Positions 34,815 to 46,529 are shown, counted from the first letter of the stretch. The stretch is DNA of 64,000 nt from Aselliscus stoliczkanus (GCA_033961575.1 CM066732.1:83693687-83757686), one strand, 5' to 3'. Translations and numbers: made by a program. Notes: generated by a model not told the origin, from the letters alone.

Positions 34815-35055
34815 AACCCCGGTGTGCATACACCAGAGGCAGAGAGACTTGGGTTTTAATCCCTGCTCAAACATTGCATGACCTTGAGCAAGCTGCTTAC
34901 TTTCAAAGAACTACAGCTTTTTATCTGTGCATTTGGGAACCATAATAGTATCACCTAGAGTTTTGTGAAAGTAAAATGAGATATTGCATGTAATTTGCTA
35001 GAATAGCACCTGGCATATTGGTAAGCACTCAATAAACGTCAGCTATGATTTTGAG
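34815..35055 (+). repeat. MIR SINE, near full length
   Basis: 'agagacttgggttttaatcc', 'catgaccttgagcaagctgc', 'atagtatcacctagagtttt', 'tagcacctggcatattggta' and 'agcactcaataaacgtcagc' are in consensus order with a well-preserved 3' end. Confidence 0.9.
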
Positions 35056-36859
35056 AAGAAGAAAGATATAAAGTTAAGGGAATAGTTTTTGTGACCTTTG
35101 TGACTTTCTTTTATTTTGTTTAGGAATATATGTGAGTAGGTGTGTCTGTGTATATGGGTGTTATATAAAGGAGTAAATTGAGTCTGTGTACAGGCTAAAG
35201 AAAATCAGCTATAAATAAAGAAGGTAATTGAATTCTATTTAGGGAAGGAAATATCTCCATTTGGAGAATATCTTTTTATAAGCCTACTTGGGACAGAGGA
35301 CATACTCTGGGCAGGGATTCTGGCTGAAGCCAAGACAGCAGAAGAAAGAGGAAGCTGCTTGGAGAAAAATAAGGGGAAGACGATGTGGTTTTAATATTGA
35401 GAGCAGAATCTACATCACAGGCTTGGGTACAAGTAATTTATTGAGAGTTGGTCCCAAGTGAGCACCAAGATTGAAACTAGGAAGCAGTAAAAAAACAATA
35501 CACTGCTGTGTCTCAAAGAAATTTCTACCTGAGGATAAAAAAATAAAAAAAAGCATTATTGATCACATCTCCTGTTGGTGCAGGATTGCCCCAGTAGCCA
35601 TGAGTTCAACTCCCTCTTATTTCAGGCTATGCTTGCATCTCCCCTGAATAGGCTCCCATCAGCATCCCATGGTGCAGTATCAAAGCTGCTTGAGACAGGA
35701 TGCTGTCAGTTCCAGATAAATTGAAGCCTACATAGAACAAATTTGCTGTAACTATGCCTGGAATCAGAGATGAGGTGAAGAAAACATGTTAGTGAACAAG
35801 AGTTAGCTGACAGTTTATCCTTTCAAATTTTCCTGCCTTTACGATTAAGCCCAATTCTTAAGTGAGTCTTTTAGGTTTCGGTCTTCTAAAGACTTGTGAA
35901 ATAAGATGCAACTGCCTACCTTTCCTGCTATACTGATCCTAAGACCTTAATTGATGCTCGTTGTTTCCTGTCTCCCTCGCCTATAAATTTCCCTCATACT
36001 AAACCATAACTTCAGCTAATCTGGCTGCTTGTCTGTGGGATGACAAACTTTCACCCCTGAGAGGTTTGAGTCCTCAATAGCTTTGCCATTATTGAATGGC
36101 AATTATTGCAATTGCCAATTCGCCATTATTATTGGGCATAAAAGCACCAAGAAATGTTCCAGTTAATGCCTTGGGTTCTAGATCCTCTCCTTTCTGTCCT
36201 CCTATGTCGCAACATTCCTAGCTTTTCAAGGTAATCAGGAGCTCCTTTCTTTGTCTGCTGGTCCAATGGCATGAGGGTGCTAAAGTAATCTGGCAATAGT
36301 CACAGCTTCAAAGTCAGGAGAAGCCTTAAATCTAGTAGAAAACCTGAGCTGTAGCATGAGATTCCAGGGGAAGCCTGCTGGGCCACACATGTACAAAGTC
36401 CATAAGTGCAGGAAAGTTAACATTTTCTTGGACAAGCCTCAACCAATAGGGGGCTGATGGATAAATGTTACTCCTTGTCAGTTTTCTGTTCCCTGATAGA
36501 AGAAGTCATCTCTGGGAATGAGGACTTCTAAATATACATATCTGAAAGTTAAAAGCACAAATTCTGCAAATTGGTCACTGGAAACAATGATGAGAGGCAA
36601 ATCCTAGATCTAATCTTATTTTTTTAACCTGCATATTCTAGATTTTGAGGATGTGGCACTATATATTGACTGTTGATTTAGCACTCTAATACTGCAGGGT
36701 TTTGTTTCTAACCTATCAACCAGCTGACATTTGAATAAGCTATTCCCTTTCTAAGCTATTAGACTGCCTGCATCTATGGAATGTATATATTTATGCTAGG
36801 ACCAGGGCATCCATAGTCCCCCAAATTTGTCTAGAGATTCAACACAAAAGACCTAGATT
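35056..36859. other. Unassigned noncoding DNA
   Basis: No gene. From 35460 to 36480 the composition is less AT-rich and the text has an LTR-retroelement flavour (cctataaatttccctcat, promoter-like), but I could not match a family and saw no conserved retroviral protein motif. A cluster of short palindromic words (gccattattg/caattattgc) lies at 36085-36130. Confidence 0.35.
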
Positions 36860-38762
36860 AGTAAAAAAAAAATATTTTTTTAAGAAAAACATAGGCGAAA
36901 TTATACCATCCAATTTCAAAACTTACTATAAAGATTCAGTAATCAAAACAGTGTAGGATTGGCATAAGAACAGACAAAAAGATCAATGAAACAGAAAAGA
37001 AAGACCAGAAATAAACCCTTAAATTACATCATTTGATTTTCAACAAAAATGCCAAAGAAATTTATTCTTCAAAGGATTTTAATCTTTTCAAGATGATGCT
37101 ACAACAATTAAATATTCATATGCAAAAATATTGGCTTTAGACTCTTACCTGCTATCACACATAAAAATCAACTAAAAATGTGTTATAAACTTAAATAAAA
37201 GAACTATAAAATTTTCAGAGGAAAACATAGAAGAAAAATCTTTGTGATCTTGAGTTAGTAAAAAATTTCTTAGATATGACACCCAAAGCACATTCCATAA
37301 ATGAAAAAAAAAAAAAGTTAGACTTCATAAAAATGAAAACTTTTGCTCCTTAAAAGATGCATTCAAAATAAAATGATAAGGGCCGGCCGAGAGGTGCGTT
37401 GGTTAAGAGCTGGCTTGGGACTCCAGCAGGCCCAATTAGGATCCCACATATGAGGGCCAGTGACACCGCCCTCTACAGCTAAGATTGTGAACGACAGCTC
37501 TACTTGGAGCTGGCTGCGCCAGTCCGGGCAACAGTGTAGGCTGCAGCCCCTGCTGCAGTGGGCTGCCATAGGCTACAGTGAGCGGCCAGCATGAGTGGCC
37601 AGCAGCCGGAGTGAGCTGCCAAGAGCCGCGGTGAGTGGCCATCCGGAAGGTGGCGACAGATCTGCCTCACCCGGAAAGTGCGCAATGCTGATACCAACAT
37701 GGGCCAGTGAAGCAACGTCCTCCACAACTAGACTGAAGAACAAAAGGACATCAACTTGCCTGTTCCCCTTCCCTGATTCCCCAATGCTGTTCCCCTCCCC
37801 CAATTCCCCAATAAAAACCTTTTAAAAAAATTAAAAAAATAAAATGATAAGCTATAGACCAGAAGAAAATATTTGCAAATAATATGTCTCATAAAAGACA
37901 ATCTGAAACATATAGACAACTTACCAATCATCAGCAAAATATAAACAACCCAATTTAAAAAATGGCAAAACATTTCACCAAAGAAGATATACAAAGGCTA
38001 ATAATCACATGAAAAGGTGCTCAACATGATTGGTCATTCAAGAAATGCAAATTAAATCTCAATGAGATTTACACAGCCATTAGAATGGCTATAATCAAAG
38101 TTTGACAATACCATATGTAGACAAGGATATGAGAAACTGGAACTCTTGTACATTGCAATGAGAATGTAAAAGACATTTTTAGACATTTTTAGAAGACAGT
38201 TTGGTAGTTTCTTAATAAGTTAAACACAAACTTACCATATGACCCACAAATTCTACCCATCTAGATTTCAGTATTTACCCACAGTGAAAAACTTTTGTCC
38301 ACTTAAAAACTTGAATGTGAATATTTATCACTGCATTCTTTCTTTATAATAGCCCAAAATTAGACATTTAAAAAGTCTGTCAACTGGTAAATTCATGAAC
38401 ACGGTGTGATACATTCACACAATGGAATACGCAGCAATAAGAAGGAATGAACTGCTTATACATGCGATAACATGGATGGAACCTCAAGTCATTAGGATAA
38501 GTGAAAGAAGCCAGACACAGAAAACCACATACCACATGATTCTATCTACATGAAACTTCCAGAAAAGTCAAAACTATAGAGAAAGAAAGAAGAGCAGTAG
38601 TTGCCTAGGCCTGGTGGTGATAGCAAGAATGACTGCAAATAGGCACAAGGAACATTATGGTGTAATAAAAAGTTCGCAGAGAGGCTTATGCTGATGTTAG
38701 CATAGCTGTTGACATTTACTAAAAATCATTAAATTGTACACTTATAATGGCATATTATTATT
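36860..38762 (+). repeat. L1 LINE, ORF2 3' part and 3' UTR, interrupted
   Basis: A 5'-truncated old L1. It begins in ORF2 ('caaaacttactataaagatt', 'cagtaatcaaaacagtgtag', 'gattggcataagaacagac') and passes through 'tagaatggctataatcaaag', 'accatatgacccacaaattc', 'cacacaatggaatacgcagc' and 'aacatggatggaacctcaag'. It ends near 'ttaaattgtacacttataat'. Many stops and indels show a dead reverse-transcriptase gene. A younger SINE (37381-37835) is inserted in it and splits it cleanly, and another SINE abuts its 3' end. Confidence 0.93.
37381..37835 (+). mobile_element. Long bat-type SINE inside L1
   Basis: Full-length, about 455 bp. It has a GGCCGGCCGAGAGGTGCGTT head, a 'ggatcccacatatgagg' domain, a GC core with 'gagtggccagcagccgg' and 'gtgagtggccatccgg' units, and a CCCCAATTCCCCAATAAAAA terminus. 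An exact 16-bp duplication AAAATAAAATGATAAG (37365-37380, 37836-37851) is made of the host L1, dating the SINE after the L1. Open frames on both strands (37363-37825) are SINE artefacts. Confidence 0.96.
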
Positions 38763-39185
38763 ATTTTTTTTTAAGATTTAATTGGGGAATTGGGGAAAGG
38801 GAACAGACAAGTTGCTGTCCTTTTGTTCTTCAGTCTAGTTGTGGAGGACTTTACTTCACTGGCCCATGTTGGTATCATCATTATGCTCTTCCTGGATAAG
38901 ACAGATGGATTGCCGGCCTCTGGACAGCCACTCACTGTGGCTCTTAGCAGCTCACTCCAGCTGCTGGCTGCTCATTCTGGCCGCCGGCCATTCACTGTAG
39001 CCTATGGCAGCCCACTGCAGCAGGGGCTGCAGGCTAACCGTCGCCGGGGCTTGCACAGCCCAGCTCCAGGTGGAGCTGTTGTTAGCTGTAGAGGGCAGTG
39101 TCACTGGCCCTCATATGTGGGATCCGAACCGGGGCTGCTGGCATCCCCAAACCAGCTCTTAATCAATGTGCCACTCGGCCGGCCC
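38763..39185 (-). mobile_element. Long bat-type SINE, reverse, between two L1s
   Basis: Same subfamily as 37381 in the opposite orientation. It ends (plus strand) in 'cactcggccggccc' and starts with the T-rich tail plus 'gatttaattggggaattggg'. No clear target duplication is visible because both flanks are T-rich and different L1s. The 145-codon open frame (38790-39227), the longest in the window, is SINE antisense and runs into L1. Confidence 0.92.
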
Positions 39186-39965
39186 TCTTTTTTCAATTTT
39201 AAATGTGGCAAAATGCACATAACATAAAATTTGCCATCTTAATCTTTTTACACGTACAGTTCAGTGGCATCAAGTACATTCACATTACTGTGCTCCCATT
39301 ATCACCATCCATCCACAGAACCCTTTCATCTTGCAAAACTGGAACTTTATGTCTTTTAAACAATAAGTCTTCATTCCCTCCTCCCCAAGCCTCTGGCAAC
39401 CACCATTGTGCTTTCTATCTCTCTGAATTTGACTACTCTAGGCACCTCGCATAAGTGGAATCATATAGTATTTGTCTTTTTGTGACTGGCTTGTTTCACT
39501 TAGTGTAATGTCTCAAGGTTCATCTCTGCTGTAGCATGTATCAGAATCTCCTTCCTTTTCATGAGTGAGTAATATTCCATTGCAAGATTATATCATATTT
39601 TGTCTATCCATTCCTCTGTCAAGGAACTCCTGAGTTGCTTTCACCTTTTCACTATTGTGAATAATGCCGTTATGACCATAGATATACAAATATCTCTTCG
39701 AGTTCCTGCTTTTAATTCTTTTGAGCATATATGCAGAAGTGAAATTGCTAAATCGTATGGTAATTCTATGTTTAATATTTTGGGTAACCCCCATACAGTT
39801 TTCCATCGTTGCTGCAACATTCTATATTCCCATTATCAGAATACAAAGATTCCAATTTCTCCACATCCTCACCACCACTTACAATTTTCTGTTTATTTTG
39901 TTTTTATTTTGTTTTTTGTTTTTGTTTTTTATGGGTAGCCACCCTAATGGGTGTGAGGTGGAGCA
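39186..39965 (-). repeat. L1 LINE 3' UTR and ORF2 end, reverse
   Basis: It reads as a reversed L1M-type 3' end: 'aattttaaatgtggcaaaat', 'tacagttcagtggcatcaag', 'ctctggcaaccaccattgtg', 'agtggaatcatatagtattt', 'gtaatattccattgcaag' and 'gccaccctaatgggtgtgag'. It is tail to tail with the L1 at 36860-38762, and the ORF2-end segments of the two are inverted copies. The overlapping open frames of 72-119 codons at 39588-40185 arise from this L1 and its (GTTTT) run. Confidence 0.93.
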
Positions 39966-40459
39966 ACTTATTTTTGAACACAGCACTCCTATTTTGTATT
40001 TCAGTATTACTACTCCTGACTTTGGGATTCAGGCATTGCTGATCAAACTTTATGTATTTGATCCAATGGAATATAATTAAAACATTCAATTGTTCACATT
40101 CAGAATTGTATATTAGGCTCATACTCCCTTCAGCATCCCTTTGGGTTCTGCTGTTCACCAACTTGGAAACAGTATATTGAAGCAATACTTGACCTGGAAA
40201 AAACCTGAACTCGAAATCAGATTAACCTGAAAGACTTTTTGAACCAACATAAAATCAAATCCAAATACTAATCAATATTTGAACTATGAACTATGTTTCA
40301 TTTTATATACAAATAAAGCAGTCCAAATCAGAACCATATCCACACAGCTGAAAAAAAATTAAGAAAAACAAACAAACAAACAAACAGAGGTACTTAAAAC
40401 ATTTTTTGAAACAAATAAGAACTTAAGCAATATTTCATTCAGGTCAAGTCTCTGAATGA
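39966..40459. other. Single-copy noncoding DNA
   Basis: A short CAAA repeat at 40370-40386. Nothing else recognised. Confidence 0.55.
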
Positions 40460-40472
40460 AAAATAACATTGG

Positions 40473-40964
40473 CTGGGGCAGGCTGAGTGGCTCAGTTGGT
40501 AAAGAGTTGGCTTAGAGCGCGTGCTCTGAGCAACAGGGCTGCCGGTTTGATTCCCACATGGGCCAGTGAATGCTGCACCCTAGCTGAGCTGTCACTGAGC
40601 TGCCAACAGGTGGCAAGATGGCTCAGCTGGTGTAACAACAAGATTGCCTGTTCAATGGTGGGCTATGCCCAGCCACAACTAAAGATTGAACTCTGCACCT
40701 TGAGCTGAGCTGCTGCCCAGATGGCTCAGAGGATAGAGCGTGCCCTCTTAACAACAAGGCTGCTGGTTTGACTCCCACATGGGATGGTGGCTACACCCAC
40801 CCGCAACTAAGATTGAACACAGCACTTTGAGCTTAGAGGCCACGAGACGCTGAAGGGAAGCCAGATGGCGACTGGCGTCCTCCACAACGAAGATTGAAGA
40901 ACAACAACTTGACTGGCCCCCTCGCCCAATTCCCCAATAAAATCTTTAAGAGAGAGAGAGAGAA

Positions 40965-41039
<75 letters not shown>

Positions 41040-41048
41040 AAGAAAGAG
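40473..41048 (+). mobile_element. Bat-type SINE with three tRNA-like heads and (GA)n tail
   Basis: A composite element. Head 1 has GGCTGAGTGGCTCAGTTGGT and GCCGGTTTGATTCCC (40481-40555). Head 2, truncated, has AAGATGGCTCAGCTGGTG and GCCTGTTCAATGG (about 40615-40658). Head 3 has CAGATGGCTCAGAGGATAGAGC and TGCTGGTTTGACTCCC (about 40719-40776). The body ends 'cgaagattgaagaacaacaa' and CCCAATTCCCCAATAAAATC, then runs into the GA array. The exact 13-bp duplication AAAATAACATTGG (40460-40472, 41049-41061) encloses heads, body and GA array together, so this is one insertion and not three. Confidence 0.95.
40949..41048. repeat. (GA)n array forming the SINE tail
   Basis: About 100 bp of GA with occasional AAAG interruptions. 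It replaces the usual A-rich SINE tail and sits inside the target-site duplication. The poly(Leu/Ser/Phe) open frames on the minus strand (40807-41087) come from it. Confidence 0.97.
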
Positions 41049-41061
41049 AAAATAACATTGG

Positions 41062-41425
41062 TGTTCAGAATTCCTGCTGCAAACCATTCCATATTCTGTC
41101 CCATTCAGGAAGAACTACATGACCTAGTGTGTTTTCAGTTTTTTTGCTGATGATGGAACATTTCCATTGAATATCAGGGATTCTCAGTAAATATTCACCT
41201 TCTCTGTCAACTAGTTTCATTTCAGTTGATCTTTATCTCCTTTAGCAATAACTTTTCACTTAAATTTAATTTTGAGGGTTCCTATTCTTTGTTTCCTGGT
41301 ACTCTGTATTTTACTAATTTCCACATTTTTTTTTCTTAAAAAAATAAAGGTACTTTGTTTGGGGTATCAAGCAACAGATTAATACTAATTCATGCCACAG
41401 CCCACTGTCCTATCAATCCATGGTC
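41062..41425. other. Single-copy AT-rich DNA
   Basis: No gene or recognised repeat. Confidence 0.5.
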
Positions 41426-41429
41426 CAAT

Positions 41430-41552
41430 AAAAAATGATCAACAACACACAAAGCAATATATAGATGATGTATTATGGAAATGTGCACTTGAAATCTATA
41501 TAATTTTACTAACTAACATCACCCCCAACACATTAAAAATAAATAAATAAGT
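41430..41552 (+). repeat. L1 3' terminal fragment
   Basis: 'tatatagatgatgtattatg', 'gaaatgtgcacttgaaatct', 'atataattttactaac' and 'catcacccccaacacattaa', followed by an AAAT tail, form the typical 3' terminus of a mammalian L1 subfamily. Confidence 0.8.
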
Positions 41553-43058
41553 AGACTAATCCTAATATTTAATTAACAGGTCTCTCCATAGTGAACCAGG
41601 AGACCATCAGTAGCAGACCCACTTTAGAGTCTCCTGGGAAAATGTGAACACGACTGTAACCAGACTATATCAAAGACATTTCAATTCTGCAACAAGCTTT
41701 CTGCTTAGGGTAAGTGATATACACCCAACAAAACATTAATCACAGGACCCATTTCATTTCCCTTGAGGAATCGGAGCTATAGCAAATGAATCCTGCTGTC
41801 TGTGATTCTGAACATTAAAAGAGTTCCTTTAAGAAAACGTAGAGGCTGAGATGAGGAACATAAATTTTGTAGGGATTTCATGATAATAAAGAGTCTTGGT
41901 GCAAGCAAATGTGAACATTGTAAAGTCTGAACTCCTTCTTTTAATTAGGCCCCTCAAGTAGGGGGTTATATTTGAGGCCATCTCTGTCTGACAGGTCTCA
42001 GTTAATATAAAGTTGAGAATGGTAGAAAATATGTCATTTATATTGTCTACATAAGGATCCTTTGACCTGTCTGAGTGAAAGAGTTTCTTTATTCATTTGT
42101 TTTTCCTGATTTCTTATAAAATGGAATTTACAAGTCAGTAAAGTCTGAAAGTGGGGCATTCAAAGAGGACAATATGTTCTTTTCACACATGTAAAGAGGG
42201 CTAATATTGTTGAAGCTTCCACTTATTCCACACGTGTTTGAAAATATCAGTGAATTGTGAGAGTGTGCATTGAAGTCACCTAAAATTGACAGAGGATGCG
42301 CCTTTGGTCTGTATGATCATCCTACGTTTTACTCTTGTGGAAAACAATAAATTCAATTCACCCTATATCCTATCCTTTATTTTCTCCTTCTGCTGCTATT
42401 CTTTAAAGTCAAAATCTTGATGCACAGCATAGATCCCCAGATAGGGAGAGGCTTTAAAGATATATTGTTTAAGTTGTAATGATTTGTCCATACTCTTTCC
42501 TGACTCCCATACAAAAGGTGAGGAAAAGGGTGATGTTTGGAATAGTCATGTTTTTCCTGGACCAAATTAGAAAAGAGTCCAGTTCCTATGAGTTTTGAAC
42601 AACCCATGAGAAAGCTAAACCCTTAAACCTGGTTCATTTTCCTGCTTTGCTAAAGAAGATAATCTTGGCATACTTGTAAGTGTTTAAAATTTGAATATTT
42701 CCACTAAGCTGGCACATAGGAGGTAGATTTTCTTTTAAAAAAAGGAATAAATACTATATTCTCACCTTTTTGTATCTGAAAATGAATGAAAATATTTTAC
42801 TCTTAACTCTTAAGACAGATTCATGTTTGAAGTTGATCAAATATGGAACCAAAAAACTGCCTTAAAAAAAATCTTGTGTTCATAGAAACACAACAATGAG
42901 AGGTATCGTGTAAGACCATGAAACAGCTCTTACAAAGGTAATAAATGCCTTTTTAAAAACAGAAATCTTTATGGAGAGGTGAATCCTCATTCACTCTTAG
43001 TAATTTTATCATCTTCCTTTGCAACCATTTTTATAAGGAAGGTCCTCCTTTAGTCTGT
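41553..43058. other. Single-copy noncoding DNA
   Basis: No repeat or gene recognised. Confidence 0.5.
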
Positions 43059-43067
43059 AGCAATGTT

Positions 43068-43188
43068 TTGTTTTGTTTTTTGTTTTGTTTTTTGCAGGCA
43101 GTGTCACTGGCCCTCATATGTGGGGCCCGAACCTGGGTCGCTGGCCTCCCCAAACCAGCACTCAACCACCGCGCCACTCGGCCGGCCC
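43068..43188 (-). mobile_element. Head-only short bat-type SINE, reverse (copy A)
   Basis: Only the first ~100 bp of the long SINE are present (plus strand: 'gcagtgtcactggccctcat', 'atgtggggcccgaacctggg', ..., 'gcgccactcggccggccc'), followed directly by the A-rich tail (T/G run at 43068-43095). The exact 9-bp duplication AGCAATGTT (43059-43067, 43189-43197) shows it inserted in this form and is not a later deletion. Confidence 0.92.
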
Positions 43189-43197
43189 AGCAATGTT

Positions 43198-44800
43198 CTT
43201 TTTAAGGATATACTTTGAGTATCTTAGAGTCTTTCTCTTCTTGCAACAAAACAAATAATCAAGAAACAAATTGTCATTTTGTTTGTTTTGTTTTAATGAG
43301 GAGGAATTTCATGGAAGAGGAAAAAATAATCTCTTCAATTTTTGCTTAGGAAGGAAAGTAGACAGGCTCATGACTTAAGAACATCTTTCATCCTATGATT
43401 GTGTTGTAAATATTATATATATTTTAAAAGTCTGCGTGCATGCAATAACATCTATTGCATTCTTAATGATGAATCACTATGCCATTTTGTAGCTTAATCT
43501 TATTTTTTATCTTTAATATAGTAAGAAATTGACTACTGAAGTCTATAGTATGACATTTTTTCTTTTACTTATAGTGCAAGTTTCTGAAAAACGCAAATTT
43601 ATTTGTTTATTTTCTACTAGCTAATTGCATGTAGATCCAGAAAGTGGTGATTCCACTATATTCAGGGCTAATCAGAAATTCCTTACGATGTAGAGGCCAA
43701 GTTTAATTTTGGTGAAGACTTTTAAATAATTGAAAAGAGAAACAGAAGATGTAGAGTTTGTTCATCTTATTTTAAGGAAACATAGAGTAACCTTCATCTT
43801 TTAATCTGGAAAGTAAATAGCAAAGGGAGATTTAATTGCCTATTCATTATTCCAAAACAACTGACAGATGTGTTCCATGGAATACAATTGAGCTAAATCA
43901 GCTGTGTTATCAAAATGGATTAATCAAAATGGTTAATCTGGTAATTATACACATTTTTAAGATTAAAATGGTTTACAAGACAATGAAGTGAAGTAAGATT
44001 ACTATTTACACTGAACATAAAAAAAAAATGGAAGACTAAGTTTACCGTCATAATATGAGGGGTTATACTGGACAAATTATTCAAACAAGATTTCACCTTG
44101 TTTGTAGGAGGAAACAAAGAGAATTTGTAAAGAAAAAGTAGAATGTCTCATTTGTTTTTTAAAACTCTTATTAATCAAAATCAGATAATTCAGTTATTTA
44201 TGCATTATTGTTAAGAAATAGAAACATCATTATAACATTTGACATGGTATATCACTGTGTACACTGGTCCAGGAAATGCATAGTTTTAGCAGATGGTGGC
44301 CTGTACGGTCTTAGCTTTTATAAAAACAAAACAAAACAAAAAGTCACAAACAAGTTATATGTAGTATCAAGTGTTCCTGGCTCCTAGAAAATGTTATTAT
44401 GCATTCACTTCTCATCTAATGTCATCAAATGTATTTCTTTACATTTTATGGGACAATACAGAAAGTTAGAGTTGGAGGAATTAATTTTCTTTAAGATAAA
44501 ATCCAAAGAATATCTACCAAGCCATTTCAGTATTTCAATATGTTTCCTGAGTAATTCAATTTCTTTTCATTGCCTCTTTTAAGCCACAGCATAAGAGAAA
44601 ATAGAACAAGATGAACAATATGGAATTCAATAGTATTGGAGACAAATTATAAAATATATTGGCCCTGGCATATACTTATAGTATTGATGGGAATATATAT
44701 TAATATAATCATTTTCACCATAATTAAACCTGGTGAAATTTGACAATAAGAAATAATAGTTTTTAAAAAGTTTATATCTTTGAAATAGTTATTACATTTG
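43198..44800. other. Single-copy AT-rich noncoding DNA
   Basis: No repeat or gene recognised. Short A-runs only. Confidence 0.5.
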
Positions 44801-44814
44801 GAGAAACAATTTTT

Positions 44815-44922
44815 TTTTTTTTTTTTTGAGGCCAGTGTCACTGGCCCTCATATGTGGTACCCAAACCGGGGCCGCAAGTTTCCCAAGCTAGCACTTCACC
44901 ATTGTGCCACTGGGCCGGCCCA
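44815..44922 (-). mobile_element. Head-only short bat-type SINE, reverse (copy B)
   Basis: Same architecture as copy A: 'ccagtgtcactggccctcat', 'atgtggtacccaaaccgggg', ..., 'gtgccactgggccggccc', then directly a poly(T) of about 18. The duplication GAGAAACAATTTTT (44801-44814; 44923-44936) flanks it. It shares the same 3' junction of head to A-tail as copy A, near the 'cagtgtcactgg' domain. Confidence 0.92.
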
Positions 44923-44989
44923 GAGAAACAATTTTTAAGGAAGTAATATAAATATGAAAAAAATATATGTATACAAGAATGTACTGTAG

Positions 44990-45320
44990 TTGGCAACACT
45001 TTTTAACAGCCAAACAAAAATTGAAGTAACCTAAATATCCAACAATTAGGAAATGGCTTTATAAATTATGGTGTCTCCAACTTATGTTATATACACCTTA
45101 GAATCATTTTTCTAGAAAAGATTAGATGTCCTGTATAATGCTTACAGAGTAACATAAATTGAAACACCAAATACAAAATTATATAAATGGTAGGATATGA
45201 CACAAGTTTATAAAAGTATAGTTAGAAGAAACTATATCTGTATAGTGGGATTTGTTTGTTGTTTTTTCTTCTTAATATGTTTCTATATTTTGATAATAAA
45301 CATGTATTTATTTCTGGAAA
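44990..45320 (+). repeat. Old L1 ORF2-end/3' UTR fragment
   Basis: 'acagccaaacaaaaattgaa', 'gtaacctaaatatccaacaa', 'ttaggaaatggctttataaa' and 'ttatggtgtctccaac' follow the conserved end of L1 ORF2. No open frame remains. Confidence 0.75.
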
Positions 45321-46525
45321 AAATAATTATTTAAAAGTATTTCCTCCATCAAATGGAATAATAAATAAGTAATCTCACTTGTGATAACATAAATATCATT
45401 TCAGGTAAGAAAAATTGTTTTAAAACCTGGTTCTGAACTGCAGACATGCCAGTTCAGGTTGGAGGCAACCACAGAACTTTGGATGTGGACAGATACCAAA
45501 AAAGGACAGACAGGAAATCTATAACCAAATATTAAAACAATAACAATAACAACAACAAGAAGACACACACTTAATAACTTCCATTAAAAATGAATTTCAA
45601 TAAAAATGATACTTCAATCCAGAGAGACAAAAAAGAAAAAAGAATGCCTCCCCCCAAAAAACTGACAACTTTTCTTAATAGAACAGAAGACAGGAGTAAA
45701 AAGAAGCAGAAAAAGAAGAATGGTAAATAAAAAACACAAAATATAATGATAGTCATAGCAAATACATCCAATCGTGTGCTAGAAAACGTTTAACAACTGA
45801 GTTTTTTTTTTTTTTTTTTTGGAGGGGGTGGTGAATCCCTGATTTATAAAATTTGCCAATTTCTGAGGTATAAATAAATAATCCTTCCATGACCTTTTTC
45901 AAGCTACCACTGTAATGCCACTGAATGCGAAATTAGGAAGAGATATGTGCAATCAGGTCTTATATAATAAATATTTATATAATAAAATACTTATATCAAT
46001 ATCACAAATTTGTATGTAGCTAATAACCTCAAAATATACAAAGCCAACTCTGTGAAAACTAAAAGTAAATTTTAACACATTTCAAACATATGAAAAAAGT
46101 ATCAATGAGCTTAAACTAATACTTAGAGACTCTTCAAGTAACAAATAGAGAACTCACAGTGTTTTAAAGCTCACACAAAATATTTACAGATTTGACCAAG
46201 TAATAGTTTAGAAAAAGAAGTCTTAGTTTCAAAGTCAATAACATACACAACACATTAACCACAATGCTATCAAATTAGGAATCAACTAAAAGGTGAGAGC
46301 ATTTTTAGGTTTAGAAATTAAAAGTACTCTTCTAAAAAGTAATGAATTAAAAGGAAACCTTAATAAAATCGAATGCTTTAAATTTAACAACAACAAAAGG
46401 ATTACAAATCAAACTTGTGAGAAGCATCTATTAAAATTTATTTCAAGTAATTACAATATAGTGGAATGCTTATTTGAAATAAAAGAAGTTTTATAAAGTT
46501 AGACAGTATAGTGAAAGTAGGGATT
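45321..46525. other. Single-copy AT-rich DNA with small simple repeats
   Basis: An (AAC/AAT) run at 45533-45560, a 20-base poly(T) at 45801-45820 followed by a G-rich 'ggagggggtggtg', and otherwise unrecognised text. No gene. Confidence 0.5.
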
Positions 46526-46529
46526 AGAA

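Noticed and set aside
35460..36480. Endogenous retrovirus with internal genes
   Set aside because: Some LTR-like words, but no tRNA primer-binding site, paired LTRs or recognisable retroviral protein motif.
38790..39227. 145-codon open frame, the longest in the window
   Set aside because: It is the antisense of a SINE running into an L1. The same text recurs in frames at 23199 and 37573.
39600..40080. Overlapping 77-119 codon frames on the plus strand
   Set aside because: Reversed L1 ORF2/3' UTR and its TTTTG runs. Several frames are open at once, which is a composition effect.
40473..40780. Tandem tRNA gene cluster or CRISPR-like array
   Set aside because: The three units are unequal and diverged, and they share one SINE tail and one duplication. 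This is nuclear mammalian DNA.
40807..41087. Leu/Ser/Phe-rich membrane-like proteins
   Set aside because: Translation of the SINE (GA)n tail on the minus strand, not a hydrophobic protein gene.
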